From: Dactylellina haptotyla
Taxonomy: Eukaryota > Ascomycota > Orbiliomycetes > Orbiliales > Orbiliaceae
NCBI GenBank assembly: GCA_031310005.1
Contig: CM062380.1
Coordinates: forward strand, 2,170,001-2,234,000
Length of the DNA stretch: 64,000 nucleotides
Reading direction: 5' to 3'
Part shown: positions 47,983 to 58,509 of the stretch, piece after piece
How positions within the stretch are numbered: position 1 is the first letter of the stretch
How the letters are laid out: every line of letters starts with the position of its first letter
The notes under the pieces: generated by a model
Told to the model about the DNA's origin: nothing
What the model saw: only the letters and a program-made list of their open reading frames with translations
Database searches by the model: none
Made by a program: the position numbers and the translations under genes

Positions 47983-48376
47983 CTATGCTTACACAGCATT
48001 GTATCTGTATTCATGAGGCTTCGGCAGGAGAATTTGGCGTTTGATACACGCCAGAGTGTAAAGACTGTAATATTTGGCCTTGATCACATTTATCGCATGC
48101 TCGTTGTCCGCCTCGTCAAGCGTCATTTCCCCATTCCCCATTCTTTGGGTTGGCGTCTTTGGAGTTCTAGGATGTTTATAATTTAGGGTAGTATTTTAGT
48201 AGAACTCGAGTCTGTAAACGATACTTTAGAGATCTTCTCTACTATATTTTTTATGTAGTAAACAGGTATTATCGTACATGTATTAATTCAACGCCTGGGT
48301 TCTCGTGTATATCATCATGTATGTACCAACATCAGAACGAATATTTAAATAGGAACTCAACAACTTGTGCCAAAAT
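47983..48376. other. Convergent 3' region
   Basis: 394 AT-rich bases between the DUF202 and Smr gene ends. Nothing is seen. Confidence 0.6.
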
Positions 48377-49267
48377 CTATTTGCAAAATATCTTTTTGAT
48401 AACACCGAACAACAATTTGAGAAGGCCAGCAGTAGGATCTTCCTGCTGACCACCGTTGCCACCACTGCCTTGATGCTGCTGTTGGTGGTGCTGTTGTTGC
48501 TGCTGGTAATGGGGTTGCTGGTGTTGCTGGTACCCGCCGTGCTGCTGCTGCTGTCCTCCATAAGCCCACGAATGCTGGTTTGGGTCAACTTCACCGGAGC
48601 CTTCGGCTTGGAGGTCGATGTATAATCTACCAGCGTTCTTTTCAATGCTGTAGACTAGGTTGTGTTCCCGGCAAAACTTCTCAACGGCAGGTTTAATTTT
48701 CTGTACATGGTTTTCGGAGTGAATTCCCTTGCCGACGATCACATGAAGTCCTCTGGAATGCTGTCTTTTCGCTGCATTGATTCTCGTTTCAAGTATCTCT
48801 CTATCCACCAAAGATTGGTCAACCTTCGGGAAGCTTGAGTGTAGCCTTGAGAGAATAGAACGTACTCTGCTTCTTCCACAAACAGACCATGCAGGTCAAT
48901 AGTATCTTCCTCCTGGTTCGCGTTGTTGACTCTGAAAATGTACTCTGAAGCCTGCTTATTGTACGCATCGGCATTTGCTTCATGCTTTTTCGCTTCCTGA
49001 GAGAGGTCGTGCGCCCGGCCTCCGTCGCCGTTCTGGTAAGCTTCGCGAGACTGGCTGATCAACTCGTGCCGTCTGTTTTGTTCGGTGCGCGCCAATCCAC
49101 GTAGGCGGTCGTACTCGGCCTGGTCACTATCATGCTGTCCACCCCTCCGTTCTCTCGCGAGGGCTTCATAGTTCACGGTAGTGTTAGAGCCTATGCATCC
49201 GTTCTTTAAATCAAAGGACGATTTGATTCTTACGATTAGAGCTTAATGTTCTCATCTGATAAGACAT
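48377..49267 (-). CDS. DUF1771-Smr domain protein
   Basis: Small MutS-related domain protein, a probable nuclease or nucleic-acid binder; yeast YPL199C has the same layout. Three exons. The first (MSYQMRTLSSN) is short and joins through GTAAGA..CATAG to a DUF1771 helical region (EYDRLRGLARTEQNRRHELI..AKKHEANADAYNKQA). The Smr domain opens TIDLHGLFVEEAEY, continues REILETRINAAKRQ and LHVIVGKGIHSEN, and includes the HGLHS-like GKGIHS motif. The C-terminus is a Gln/His/Gly-rich tail of about 60 residues ending LLFGVIKKIFCK. Joining the two Smr halves needs a very short intron of about 38 bases at 48793-48830 or so. Confidence 0.88.
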
Positions 49268-49665
49268 GTTGATGACTGGGTGAATTGACGTTACCGTAGA
49301 GCCGGAGCGGCGGGGTTCCCCTGAGCAGTTGGTGAATTGATTAGGTTTGAAGTCTCCTGCGATCTCCCAGCCGCTAGGAGAACTTTCCTGGCTTTATCGG
49401 GGATGGGGCCTGGGACTCTAACGCTTAAATCCGTGCCAAGAACTAACCAGGTCCCAGATTCTAGACCATCGATACGACGCGAAATCGGGACGAAATTTCA
49501 AAAAAAAGAAAGTGCAGCTTTAAGCTTGGGAAATCTGATTATCCTTCACGGGAAAAGAGAGAGAGAGAGAGAGAGACCGGGAAGGTGAAGTATTACGCCT
49601 ACAAAATGCATGCAAACTACATTGAAGCAACCATCAAATAGCTAACGAAGTACTCAGATATTTAT
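49268..49665. other. Short intergenic with GA run
   Basis: Promoter of the Smr gene and 3' end of KTI12. It holds a (GA)10 run at 49557-49576. No gene is seen. Confidence 0.6.
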
Positions 49666-50851
49666 CTACTCTAGCTCCTTATTTAGATATTCGACAAACA
49701 TACTTTTTAGTCTTGACTTCTCCGCTGTATGTTGTCGATTGAATGATATGAACTGCCTCCGTATTCTTTGAAGTTGCGGGAGCCCTATATGTGTTGGCGG
49801 AAGCTCGAGTTTCTATCTCCAATGGTTAGTACTTTATTTCTGCAGGGAGAGTCTATGCTGTATATGAACAAACATACGTTCGAAGCTTCCGGTATGGCAA
49901 CGGACCCTCCAGGCCCGTTTGTTTTTTGATGCTCAAGTACTACAGAGACAACATCTTGAGTTGCCTTATCGAGAATTTGCAAATAATTTGCTTCGGTAGC
50001 AGGTTTCTACGACGCAGGTGTTTAGTATCTTGGTAGAGATCTCATATCTGATCGAGTTTATATCTAGTGCATACCAAAACCGTCGCTAGATGGGGCTTCA
50101 CAGCATCATTGTTCACCATGGCATTCCAAATATCCTCCCCAGGAATGTCATCCATCCAAGGAACAACAAAGAGGGGGCTGTCCCATCTCGTCATCGGATT
50201 CGGCTCTTCGTATCGGAATATAAGATTGTCCAGAACGTCAGGAGCGTAGGGCTCACGAACTGCTTGCACAGATTCCTCACTAAATTCCTTGGTGGCATTC
50301 CATTCTTTGCATTTCTCTGCAGGAACCCCGACGTGGACTACACAAGATGGCGTTAACAGAGCCTTTGCCTCGCAATGTAGCTGGTACCGGTATCCTTTGA
50401 TGTAGTTCATGCCATCTGCGATGACAATATCGTTGGAAGACAGGAGTCGCTTAACAGTAGCATAGAATGTAGCTCGGGCATCCTTTTCCGGTCGTGCCTC
50501 TATTCAAATGACTACTCGTGAGTAAGTGATTCGCTCGCTCGAGACTTGTTCTTATGCAAGGGTGGTACCTCTGTAAACCTCCCTCGAGACTCCTAGGCTG
50601 TCATCACTGACAACATGTACCTTGAATTTAGCGACTCTCGAGTCGCTAGCAGATTGCTCGGTGATTTTTGCATTGAAAAAATCTCTTATTTGATTTGCGC
50701 GGGTCGTTTTCCCAGAGGCTGGGAAGCCCGATATCATAATAAGCTACGTGTTATATTTTGTCAACAATGGTATGGCAGTAATTTTTGAGGAGCCGGGAAC
50801 GGAGCTAGTATAAGGCGTAGTCCGGGTCCCAATATTCGTGCTTACCGGCAT
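49666..50851 (-). CDS. KTI12: Elongator-associated protein Kti12
   Basis: P-loop protein that works with the Elongator complex in tRNA wobble-uridine modification; it binds the tRNA anticodon arm and hydrolyses ATP. The start is a two-codon exon (MP, 50851) joined through GTAAGC to LIMISGFPASGKTTRANQIR with the Walker A motif. Next come FKVHVVSDDSLGVSREVYR and, after another intron, ARATFYATVKRLLSSNDIVI. Then follow DGMNYIKGYRYQLHCEAKAL and the long exon with SPLFVVPWMDDIP. The last exon gives LPQLQRIRRQFISFNRQHT and ends YLNKELE. Five or six exons, about 315 residues, full length. Confidence 0.94.
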
Positions 50852-51861
50852 AGATGGAGGTAGAAAGAAGCCCGGATTGTAATCTCGAAGAGTTTAGTTA
50901 CAGTTTGAAGGATTCCTTAAGTCTGGTTACGAGACTGGGATTCCTTGAGAGTAATTGAATGGTGAGCAAGTTGGTGTGATTAGAAGTCAACCATCTAAGT
51001 TGCAAATTAATTGGCTGTGACGAATTCGCGATGTCCAATACGAGGTACTAGTAGTGTGCAGTAGATATAAATTTGCCGAGCACCATCAGCACAGCGATCG
51101 GAACACAACGTTACGGCAGCTGGAACGACTCTAAAGCTCTCCGGTGGCTGAAAGTCTCCAATAATGTGTATTTTATATACCGAAGGCACTTTTGCTCCCA
51201 ATCATGTTTCTTGGCATAGCGGGTTAAAGCAAGGGTCCTTTTAAGTTTAATCATAGGAACAAAAACCGCAGTCTTGTACCCAAAAATCGGAGAAATGGGC
51301 AAAGCTACAACAGGATCAACACAAAGGGGCCACAGAGGACAGACTTTCCGTTATCCCAGTCTTGGACCCGAACATTGCTATGGTCCGAAGTCCATAGACC
51401 TAGCTTACTAGACAAAGAAAACGGGGAAAGGGAGAAAAGAGAACGCGAAAATTTCAAAATTTCTCTAGCTGCTAATTTAGTTCATATTCACATTTATTTC
51501 TAGAAAATTGTGTCTTACGAGATCGTGAGGTCGGTGAATTATTCAGTGATGAAAGGTTGGGTGTTGGCTGCCCACATTCCAGCCCTGTTTCATCGACTAT
51601 CTGCTTTTTTTGCCCTAATGAATTCCATTTGTTATAGTATGCCTTACGGCGTAGCCCTGGGATTTGAATATAAATCTGACACCTGGCAGGCCAATTGGCC
51701 AAGTCGAAGCCCAACCACTAGTAGCTTTGATTGCGTTCCATAACACTAAGATACGCTGTACCTCCAGCCGAAATTCTATTACTTTAGGGGGGTATACGGC
51801 TTGACAATATATTTTTCGATAGAGCTTGCAGAGCAAGACCAAATTTATATTGGCGACAAAC
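50852..51861. promoter_or_regulatory. Divergent promoter region KTI12 / chitinase
   Basis: One kilobase between divergent starts. No gene and no clear regulatory motif. Open frames on both strands here (up to 131 codons on minus) lack family features and overlap the chitinase start. Confidence 0.5.
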
Positions 51862-53501
51862 ATGGTGAATCCAAAATCATACCTAGTCTTTCGGAGCATA
51901 CTTATCTCGTTAGCATCGATGGTACCTTCTGCATACAGCTTTGATTTGTCGAGTACGAACAATGTTGCTTTGTACTGGGGACAAAACTCCGCTCGTAAGT
52001 TACGCCTCAATTGTTAGCATAATTCGTCGCTTCATCAGCTAACTAGAAGAACAAGAGTTGCTGCCACAGCCACCGTTAAGAGAATACTGCACCCGAGAGA
52101 GTGTAGATATACTTATTCTATCTTTCATTGCCGTTTTGTACGGGTACGTAGTGTAAAGGGTACAATTGCCTGTTCTATTAAGAAAATTTTCTCTGGAGAC
52201 CAAACTGTCTCCCGGTACGGCTAGTTGGATTTACGAGACAAAAGAACCCCACTAACAATAGATATGATTTAGAAATGAGAAAATACCTATTTTATATGAA
52301 AACACTTCTCAATGTACAACGATACCTGGGGCGCCTGGAGGGCAGGTTCAGTGCCCGGAATTGGCCCAGGAAATTGAATTCTGCCGCAGCCAAGGGAAGA
52401 AAATACTTGTTTCGCTTGGTGGTGCTACCAGTGGGTATGAGATCCAAAGTCCGGCAGAAGCCGCGGCCGCGGCAAATCAGATCTGGGACACATATCTAGG
52501 AGGTGGCCAAAATGGCGAGTACCAACGGCCGTTTGGTGAGGTTGAGTTAGACGGCATAGACCTAGGTGGGTGCTTGAAGTGTAGCATGAAAAGGAGAAAT
52601 ATTAATCGAAATAAAATCGAAATATTCTTACAAGTTTTAAATAAGGATAGACCTTGAATCGCCACCGGGACAAGAAGGACTATACTGGCCAGTTTTTATA
52701 GACACAATGAGGTCTCTCTACCAAAGTAAAGTAGGTCGTAATAGTGGAAGGCAATATCTAATAACATCGTCACCACAATGCCCGTTCCCGGATGTAATAC
52801 TATCTCCAGCACTGAGAGATAAGAGATCGTGGTTTGATATTGTGAGTTTTCCTAGGCTAATCTTCTGGATATGATTTGGAATGGGAGACAACTAACTTGT
52901 GGATATCGAAAAACATAGCTTTTTATTCAGTTTTATAGTAAGTTATCTTCTGCAAAGATTAGACTTCTAAAGTCATTTCCAATATGAAACTGATGGTTTA
53001 ATTTCAGATAACCCTTGCGCACCGACAAACCGCGAAAGCTTTAATTTTAACGAGTGGGCCGAGTGGGCCAGGTATTCATCATTAAACCCCAATGTCAAAC
53101 TCTTCCTAGGGGCTCCGGCGAGCCCCGACGCTGCCCCAGCCGGAGGCTACGTCCCATTGGAGAATCTACTAGATGCAGCATCCGATTCAATGGAAGACTG
53201 TGAGAAGGCTCGTGTGTTCTGGAAAGGTCCTAGCAACTCTACCTACAATCCGTTCGGCGGTATCGCTTTTTGGGATGCCTCGTGGACCTCCTCGGATTAT
53301 ACAACCGCAATAAAGAATGGGCTTACTAGCAATTGGGAGACTATTAAAACTAAAAGTCAAAGTTCTTTGTTCTTCAAACGAAACGAAGAACCAGCTAATG
53401 AGACCAAGAATGAAAAGAACTCAGATCGATCATCCTCTACTGGAATAAAAAATCTGCGTAAACGTCATCATATCCGCCAATGGACTCATCACTATCACTA
53501 G
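51862..53501 (+). CDS. GH18 class III chitinase, secreted
   Basis: Endochitinase of glycoside hydrolase family 18, acting on cell-wall chitin. The start gives a signal peptide MVNPKSYLVFRSILISLAS up to about PSAYS. Mature motifs are NNVALYWGQNSA, an exon REYCTRESVDILILSF, then SSQCTTIPGAPGGQVQCPEL, KKILVSLGGATSGYE (the SxGG motif) and DGIDLDLE, the catalytic DGxDxDxE with its Glu; an intron at about 52566 cuts through this motif. Later come QYLITSSPQCPFPD, then FYSVLYNNPCA, KLFLGAPASPDAAPAGGY and FGGIAFWDASW. Five or six exons, about 400 residues. The C-terminal 60 residues are Lys/Asn/Ser/His-rich and end in RKRHHIRQWTHHYH, with no GPI signal or chitin-binding domain. Regulation cannot be read from the sequence. 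Confidence 0.92.
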
Positions 53502-53979
53502 GTTGGAGTTAGCAAGTAGAGTAACCTTTCAGCTTTTACTGTTTCGTTCAGTTCCCGCAGGCGTTTTCGGGCTTTTTTGTTCTGTTTCTCTTGTTCTTCG
53601 ATATCCCATTGTGTTCTTATATATATTCTCCTGTTTGTTCCAGTAACGAAAGGTGCCGTATAAGAAGAATCTTGATGTTTTGTGTCTAAAAACTGTGCCC
53701 TTGGTCCTTGTTCCCGTTCAGCATATCAGCGACAACTCCTTTGACTAATTGAGAGGGCTTGTAGTTGTAGTTTTGAATTGTGCCAGGTATTTGATGCGAT
53801 GGATAAGTTGGATTTTGATTTTTAGACCTACATACAGGTTGTGTTGCTGTGGTTTCCCAAATCCAATCAGTCAATTTACTACTTTAAAGTAAGTAAGTAC
53901 TTTCTAGAAAATAAGAAATAAGAAACTGTATGCGGAGGCAGAAACCATCAAATTTACGAGCTCGACACAAGCCTCTATA
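53502..53979. other. Intergenic between chitinase and EFM7
   Basis: 478 bases of T-rich chitinase 3' region and the next gene's promoter. Nothing else is seen. Confidence 0.6.
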
Positions 53980-54987
53980 ATGGCAGATGCACATAATCAA
54001 TCGGACACTAATAGCGATACGGAAGAGATCGATGCTAGCCTCTTCCAAGAACCTGAAGGTTCGAATTCCTTCTTTCCAATTGGTGATTGTGGACGCATTT
54101 GTTCGTTCAATTCTTTCAAACGCCAATTATATACCTGCACCCCCGGATTCAAATTATCGCAACGGGCAGTCATTAATCTGGCATGCGAAAATTAAAGAAT
54201 TCTTGATATAAAATGCTGAATCTCTGTAATATGACTATTAGACTACCGCCCCGCTACACCGCCTCCAACATTCGCCACTCACACCCTACTAGACCCAGCA
54301 GAATCCATAACTGTTAGACTCGTTGGGAAGAACCCGTTATGGGGGCATCTGCTGTGGAATGCATCTAGAATCTGTACAAACTACATCGAGACCCATGCAA
54401 AGGAACTGGTCAAGAACAAAGCTGTGCTAGAGTTTGGCGCTGGCGCTGGTCTTCCGGGGTTAGTATGTGCAGCATTGGGTGCGAGCGTAGTAACGCTGAG
54501 CGACTATCCGGACCCTGACTTGGTGCAGAACTTGGAATACAATAAGTCACACAGCTTCGTAACTCAAAGGGGAGAACAAAGAATCGCTGAAGCAAAGATG
54601 GCGTTAAGCAACAGCACGAGAATCAGATGTTTAGGTTATATCTGGGGCAAGGATCCAGAAGATTTGCTGTCAACCTCGCCTAACGGATACGATCTACTCA
54701 TATTATCGGACCTACTGTTCAACCATTCTCAGCATGATGCATTGTTGAAGAGTGTGATGCATACCCTCGCGAAGCCGGACGGAGTTGCAGTGGTTTTCTT
54801 CACCCCACATAGGCCTTGGTTATATGATGCCGATATGGATTTCTTCAAAATCGTGAAGGAGAGTGGTGATTTGGAAGTAGAACAAGTGGTAGAAAAAAGG
54901 ATGGAGAAGGTGATGTTTGAGGCCGACAGAGGTGATGAAAATGTACGCAGAATGGTCTACGGTTTTAGAGTCACGTGGAAGAAATGA
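53980..54987 (+). CDS. EFM7: EFM7/NNT1-type protein methyltransferase
   Basis: SAM-dependent methyltransferase of the Nnt1/EEF1AKNMT-like group; yeast Efm7 methylates the N-terminal Gly and Lys of translation factor eEF1A. Two exons (53980-54058 and 54242-54987) with a 183-base intron, one of the longer ones here. The acidic start MADAHNQSDTNSDTEEID runs into LFQEPEDYRPATPPPTF and LVGKNPLWGHLLWNASR. The SAM-binding motif is VLEFGAGAGLPGLVCAALGA, followed by VTLSDYPDPDLVQNLEYN and DLLILSDLLFNHSQH, and FTPHRPWLYDADMDFF. About 275 residues, normal size. There is no targeting signal. Confidence 0.92.
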
Positions 54988-55630
54988 TGATGCCCTGGAA
55001 TAGTTCGCATGTAATGGAAATTTGACGCTACAGTTCCAAGAGAAATCACGAAAATAGCATGGATATATTTTTATAAAAATTATATTTATATTTTAGACTG
55101 TTTCTACTAATGATGATGGGAAGGTTGATATATTCTGATCCCGTTCCCCTTCTCTGATATCTGTTTGAAAGAGCCCCTTGTAGTGTTAATGTATGCTTGA
55201 TGATAACCCCCTTCCCCGAACGAATAAACGAGAGAAAATGTAGATCAATGTATCATGTATTGGCCTGGGGAGGTGGGGGCTAAAAATAAATAAATAGAAA
55301 AATAGAAAAATGAAAATAGAAGAAAGAAACAAGGCAAAAGTGGTCTGTCGTAAAACTAGTAAACGAAGAAAGGTGAGAGAGAACTGCCCATACGACCGAA
55401 TATAAGCAGTGTTTTTGTATGTGGTCCTATTATACTGGATGTGTTTCTGTGATATGATTTTTGTACGGATTCGCTAGATATATAAAGACTAGGATATGAT
55501 TCTGAAAAGGGGAGTGAAGGTTCCATTAGCACCCGGTGCTTTGTTCGCTATGTATTCGCCATGTCGGAAGCGCTTCTACAATTGCCGTGGTTAGCGGGAT
55601 ACCGTTGTATGTTCAACATGTGGATTTTGG
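54988..55630. other. Convergent 3' region
   Basis: 643 AT-rich bases with A-rich runs near 55285-55330, between two converging genes. No gene is seen. Confidence 0.6.
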
Positions 55631-56894
55631 CTAGAAGAGGACAGCCCCAATATATCCCAAAGCAGCTACCAATGCGGCTACTGAGCTATGTTTTGGATTA
55701 TAGAGAAGTGATGCACCGTTCGTATGTAATGAGGCAGTCCCGCTCATCGTTTGTGACTCTTCCGGGTTTTGGGCTCTTGTTGGTGACGTTGTAGGGATAA
55801 CAACAAGATACTGTGTGACCGTGCTGACGGCTCCGTTTGGTAATGTAACGGTACTTGTTGAATAGGGCGATGTGAATGCGGATTTTGCAGACACATCTAA
55901 TGTAGTCCTCACAGACTCGGTACTTGGATTGCTAGTTCCGGTTGTGGATAACCCCCCGATGGATGTTTCTGATACTACTAGGCCTAAGCTTGTCCCTGTA
56001 CTTGAAGTTTCTTGATTTGGCCGCCCAGGGCCAGGTGTTGAAGATGAAGGTTCTCGTATCGAGGAGGGAACTTGAGAATTGGAGGATGTGTCAGCAGGAG
56101 AGGATGGCAAATCGGTGCCACTACTAGGAGCAGTAGGCGTACCATCACTCGCTGAGCTCGTGGGGTTTGTCACCGGAGGTTCTGATGTGACAGACGGCTC
56201 CGGCGATACTGAAGAGGGCGACGATGAATTACCTAGATAGAAGGAAAAGAATGAGAGAAATTAGCTCCGGTACATTGCGCCGGGGAATGTTTCCCTCTGA
56301 AAGCCAACTGATGTTTCAAAAACGAATAAAAATCTCGTACTTGGAGGGACAGGAGTGGTGAGAGTCGAGCTGATTGCAGTGGAGCTAGGTTCCAAGGATG
56401 ACGTGCTAGTTGATGGAGGAGGTTTATTACCATCGGGTGAGGAGGTTATCTCCTGAGAAGTGATACTGTTGGTATCAACGGTGGTAGTTGTGGCGGGAGA
56501 GGAAGTCTGCGAAGTTGTGTCCGGAAACGCAGTCGAAGATGTATTCGATGGAGTGTTTAGGTCGGTGGGGGTACTGGGGTCGGGTTGCGGTATGTCCTGG
56601 CGTTTCAAGAGGTTTAACGGGCCGCGAAGAACTATTGGAGGCGGCGTTTGATGTGTCGTTGTCAGCACACATTCGCACTATTTGAACGTGGCGCGGGTGG
56701 GCGTTGTTGGGTTGGGATAACAAACCTGCGTGATACGGCCGCTGCTCGCTCCGCTTCAGGGCCTTCAATTTCTCCAAAGCGTTCGAGTTGACGCCATCGG
56801 TAACAGCATAGACACTGGCGTGAGAGAGAGGAGCCAGGGTCAGGGCAAGGAGAACCAGAAGGACAGCATTGGCGATCGACTCCGTTCGACGCAT
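55631..56894 (-). CDS. Ser/Thr-rich secreted protein, probable GPI anchor
   Basis: Not a named family that I recognise. The start gives a signal peptide (NAVLLVLLALTLAPLSHA), then KLKALKRSEQRPYHA. I join exon 1 to the Ser/Thr frame through donor GTTTGT and acceptor CCAATAG, giving VLRGPLNLLKRQDIPQPDPS; the KR before Q is a possible Kex2 cut. The body is almost only Ser, Thr, Pro, Asn and Gly and would be heavily O-mannosylated. A second intron near 56234-56340 joins TLTTPVPPS to NSSSPSSVSPEPS. The C-terminus has VSTVTQYLVVIPTTSP, a spacer, then a hydrophobic tail AALVAALGYIGAVLF typical of GPI signals. Likely a cell-wall or plasma-membrane glycoprotein. Confidence 0.82.
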
Positions 56895-58509
56895 CTTGGT
56901 GGCTTGCGGCTGATGTCGATGGGGAAAGGCAGGCCACTACTACAGCAGAGTTTGGCAGGCGGGGACGAGGAGGGAAAGGGCTCTAGCTTCGAGAATTCAT
57001 ATCGCCACCTGCATTGTGTCTGTCGGCGACGAGGGTGAGGGTGGCAACGAGACTAGGTGAGGGTAAAGGTGAGGTGAGGTGAGGGTGCCGAAATAGATTT
57101 CGACGACAGCGGTGGAGGGAGTGGCCGCCATTATATCGTCCTCGCCAACAGGGTATCGTTGCGGTGGTGGTGGTTGAGCGAGCTGGTGGTTGACTGACTG
57201 GTGGTGGTGGTGGTGGTTGTGGTTGTGGACGACGGGTAGCCGGTCTGCAGCAAAACCAGCCCAGCCCGCCCGCCTGCCTGCGTCCTCGATCGGAAAGAAT
57301 ACTCGCACGACATGTAACCAATTCAACTTGGTTGTATTCAGCCCGGCTGGTGCAGATATCGCCGGCCCTGGTTGCGCCCTTGTCCCTGTCCGGATCTCGC
57401 GCCTGGTCTCTTTGGACATGTACCGCATCCGAAAGGACCACCGGCCCAACCTCACTGTGGCAACCTCCATCCAACCTCGACCAACAGAAAAAGCCATCTT
57501 TCGCTTCTGATTCGGCGGGAGGGCCTGCTGCACAGGAATGCAAACGAGAGGCTGGTACAGATACGACGTCCACCCCGGAACTGGCTAGACGTTCTGCACA
57601 TCAGCCATACAACAGGTCTCTTCCAGACACGCCTCACTCGATTGCGTGGCAACAGCGCGATTTCAATTCTTCGTGAAACCGAACCGAGTCACCGGTAGAG
57701 TAGACTGACGAAAGATCAGTTGTCCGGTTGAACGCCATTCCTGTTGGCCATCAATCAACTCCTCATATACCTACGGCTCTTGCAAGCCGTCTCGGAGAGT
57801 AAATACTTGGCAACCGCATCGCTCAATTATGTTCGGACGTTAGGTACATGCCTCACACGCATCTGTCTATCGTGCCGACTAAACATGTGTTTTGAAACGT
57901 TTAACCTCGTTCAAAGACGAACTAAAGGTCCGTTTTCTCGATTGTGACCCAAAAGTTGCTAAAAAAAGCTCCATTATACCCCAAACCACCCGATTTCCAG
58001 GGGAGGGGTTCACGATACTTGGGGCCGCTACATGTATACCTATATAAAAAATGTATACCATTCATGTGTACATTGTGAATAAAAAATAAAAAACGAAAGC
58101 CTGTCGTATCAATCGTAACGGCAACCAGATAGAGTAACGCCAGCAAGATCAAATGTAACAACAAACGAAGACTCATCCAATAATAGCAACCCCCCCATGT
58201 CCTCACAAATTTAGTAGGAGGAATCAGGAAGAAGGAGAAAAAGCAGAAATCTAGAAAGATTCACCAAATATAAATATAACCAAGCCATCAGACCTTTTCC
58301 AGACAAGTGAGATAGATTTGTAATGGGGAAGAGATAGAGAGAGAGAGGAAGCGAGAAGAAAGAAAAAAAAAGGCCGAATTTCCAAACGCCCGTCTCCGCT
58401 AACTAACTACTATGTGATGAACAAGAGAATGAACGGATGGGAGCTATAGTTATAGTCATGACAAAGAGAAACCGAGCGAAGGATTCAACCGTGATATTTA
58501 CACGAACCC
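56895..58509. other. 1.6-kb intergenic upstream of the Ser/Thr-rich gene
   Basis: The left part is the promoter of the glycoprotein gene, with GGTGA repeats (57067-57085) and a TGG run (57200-57218). The right part is the AT-rich 3' region of the RhoGAP gene. Overlapping open frames at 56983-57698 on both strands are repeat-rich and unlikely to code. Confidence 0.5.
57067..57218. repeat. GGTGA and TGG simple repeats
   Basis: GGTGAGGTGAGGTGAGG units near 57067, and a TGG/GTGG run near 57200-57218 with TTGTGG variants after it. They give Pro/His/Thr-rich spurious frames. Confidence 0.75.

Noticed and set aside
49666-54987. Translation-modification cluster (KTI12 and EFM7 close together)
   Set aside because: A chitinase gene lies between them and orientations differ; proximity is probably chance.
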